Notes under the pieces: model-generated
Seen by the model: only the letters and a program-made list of their open reading frames with translations
Told to the model about the DNA's origin: nothing
Databases searched by the model: none
Source: Sphingomonadales bacterium
GTDB lineage: Bacteria > Pseudomonadota > Alphaproteobacteria > Sphingomonadales > Sphingomonadaceae
Reading direction: 5' to 3'
NCBI GenBank assembly: GCA_017302775.1
Contig: JAFLDC010000172.1
Location: forward strand, 1-6,221
DNA: 6,221 nucleotides
Translations under genes and position numbers: made by a program
In this document: piece by piece, positions 5,424 to 6,221 of the stretch
Position numbering within the stretch: position 1 is the first letter of the stretch
How the letters are laid out: every line of letters begins with the position of its first letter

Positions 5424-5867
5424 TCAAACTGGGCTGGCAAGATTGGAGATGGTGATATTCGGACGCGGCCGCTCAATAATCTTCTGGATGGCAATGCGCG
5501 CCTTGGTATTGATGATGATCGGCGAGCGGATGCCGGCGCCAACCGCCTGATTGCCTTCGTCATCGCGCTTGTACACCAGGATCATCACCGCCAGATCCTC
5601 GGAATTCGGCGACTGCAGCTTGGCGCTATCTTCGTCGGTCAGCATCAGTTCGTAGGAAAACCCGATGGCCGCCGGATCGATGATCTGGAAAGCGACTGCT
5701 CCGTCATCCAGCGACTGCAAGGTAAAACTGATGGGCGAGCCGTCATTTTCCTCGTGAATCAGCATATAGCGCTTGGCATGTTCGAACCCGGTCAGCCCGT
5801 CCGGAAAGGTAATGACCTGCTCCGGCGCAACCTGCACTTCCCCGAAAAGATACGTTTTGACCTGCAT
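5424..5867 (-). CDS. fliW: Flagellar assembly factor FliW
   Basis: FliW binds flagellin and the RNA-binding regulator CsrA. In Bacillus and Campylobacter this partner switch ties flagellin translation to filament export, in the cytoplasm. The 147-residue length is normal. The family pattern is clear: an N-terminal FGEVQVAPEQVITFPDGLTGF (beta strand then FPxGLxGFE), SFTLQSLDDGAVAFQIIDP in the middle, and GIRSPIIINTKARIAIQKII at 110-129, equivalent to the NLxAPIVIN-xxxxGxQ signature. The start at 5867 has GGGGAGGG upstream, a strong ribosome binding site. No csrA, flagellin or fliS gene is in the window, unlike the csrA-fliW pairing of Firmicutes. The gene diverges from tex across 138 bp and is closed by the hairpin at 5387-5406, so it looks monocistronic. 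Confidence 0.93.
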   Translation of the reverse strand: MQVKTYLFGEVQVAPEQVITFPDGLTGFEHAKRYMLIHEENDGSPISFTLQSLDDGAVAFQIIDPAAIGFSYELMLTDEDSAKLQSPNSEDLAVMILVYKRDDEGNQAVGAGIRSPIIINTKARIAIQKIIERPRPNITISNLASPV

Positions 5868-5941
5868 GTTCCCTCCCCTGATGTCATGATGCTGGCGGCA
5901 ACAATGCTACACCATCGCACCACCAGCAACTGTCTTGCCGG

Positions 5942-5970
5942 TTGAATTTTTTCCCCGCTTTGCGCATAGT
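5942..5970 (+). promoter_or_regulatory. Probable sigma70-type promoter of tex
   Basis: TTGAAT (5942-5947), a 17-bp spacer, then CATAGT (5965-5970). Each hexamer matches four of six consensus bases. The transcription start would fall near 5977, leaving a leader of about 29 bases. The remainder of the 138-bp fliW-tex space (5868-6005) shows no convincing sigma54 or sigma28 element on the fliW side. Confidence 0.4.
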
Positions 5971-6005
5971 TCGCCCTCCATTTTTTGCGTCACCCAGAGA
6001 ATTCC

Positions 6006-6221
6006 ATGCTCCCCCCCATAGAAGCCCGCATCGCCACCGAACTGGCGGTCCGCCCCGAACAAGTCCGTGCCGCCGTCGCCCTGCTCGACGAAGGGGCCAC
6101 CGTGCCCTTCATCGCCCGTTACCGCAAGGAAGTCACCGGCAATCTCGACGACACGCAACTGCGCACGCTGGATGAGCGCCTCAGCTACCTGCGCGAACTC
6201 GAAGAACGCCGCGCCGCCATC
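6006..6221 (+). CDS. tex: Transcription accessory protein Tex, N-terminal part (runs off right edge)
   Basis: Tex is a conserved nucleic-acid-binding cytoplasmic protein of about 770 residues, with an N-terminal helical domain, a YqgF-like nuclease fold, helix-hairpin-helix repeats and an S1 RNA-binding domain. It is related to eukaryotic Spt6 and affects transcription and virulence gene expression. The window holds the first 72 residues. [40 protein letters not shown] and [12 protein letters not shown] are near-identical to the family N-terminus as I know it. The ATG at 6006 is preceded by a modest AGAGA five bases upstream and agrees with the family start. The S1 and other domains are outside the window, so completeness cannot be judged. 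Confidence 0.95.
   Translation, partial: MLPPIEARIATELAVRPEQVRAAVALLDEGATVPFIARYRKEVTGNLDDTQLRTLDERLSYLRELEERRAAI

Noticed and set aside
4294..5550. A 418-codon open frame on the plus strand
   Set aside because: It runs out of frame through rlmJ and the carbonic anhydrase gene and antisense to the pyrophosphohydrolase and fliW. Its translation is low-complexity Arg/His/Gln-rich sequence.
5868..5945. A sigma54 or sigma28 flagellar promoter upstream of fliW
   Set aside because: No sequence fits either consensus with correct spacing.

Overview
The window is about 6.2 kb of GC-rich, densely packed bacterial chromosome with strong G/C preference at third codon positions. The gene set fits a Gram-negative betaproteobacterium, and I would guess the Rhodocyclales (Azoarcus/Dechloromonas/Thauera relatives). 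That placement is inferred from gene families: a GcvA-type LysR regulator, a DUF3301 protein, a PilZ-like protein next to rlmJ, a lone fliW, and tex. No marker gene is present. I see no mobile element, CRISPR array, tRNA, rRNA or phage gene.

Layout, left to right. (1) 1-327, minus: the N-terminal 109 residues of a FabI-type enoyl-ACP reductase, running off the left edge. (2) 423-1367, minus: a GcvA-like LysR regulator. (3) 1368-1508: a 141-bp divergent control region with two perfect inverted repeats. (4) 1509-1658, plus: an unrecognised 49-residue small protein with a strong ribosome binding site, closed by a clear intrinsic terminator at 1675-1708. (5) 1708-2040, minus: a DUF3301 membrane-anchored protein. 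(6) 2086-3624, plus: a large protein with a degenerate PilZ-like C-terminal part, followed after 5 bp by rlmJ (3630-4472), probably one transcript. (7) 4465-4821, minus: a MazG-like/dCTPase-like NTP pyrophosphohydrolase whose 3' end overlaps that of rlmJ. (8) 4859-5380, plus: a gamma-class carbonic anhydrase family protein. (9) 5424-5867, minus: fliW, sharing a terminator hairpin region with the preceding gene. (10) 6006 to the right edge, plus: the first 72 residues of Tex.

Most genes are unrelated housekeeping functions: fatty acid synthesis, rRNA methylation, nucleotide pool cleaning, flagellar assembly control and RNA binding. They alternate strands and are separated by short intergenic spaces. 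The part that reads as a self-contained and possibly undescribed unit is the LysR regulator with its divergent 49-residue gene. It has a T-N11-A operator-like dyad centred about 65 bp upstream of a predicted transcription start, a second dyad over the -35 region, a 20-codon upstream frame joined by an ATGA overlap, a consensus-like ribosome binding site and a dedicated terminator. FliW and the PilZ-like protein both hint at a motile, c-di-GMP-using lifestyle, but no other flagellar genes are in view.
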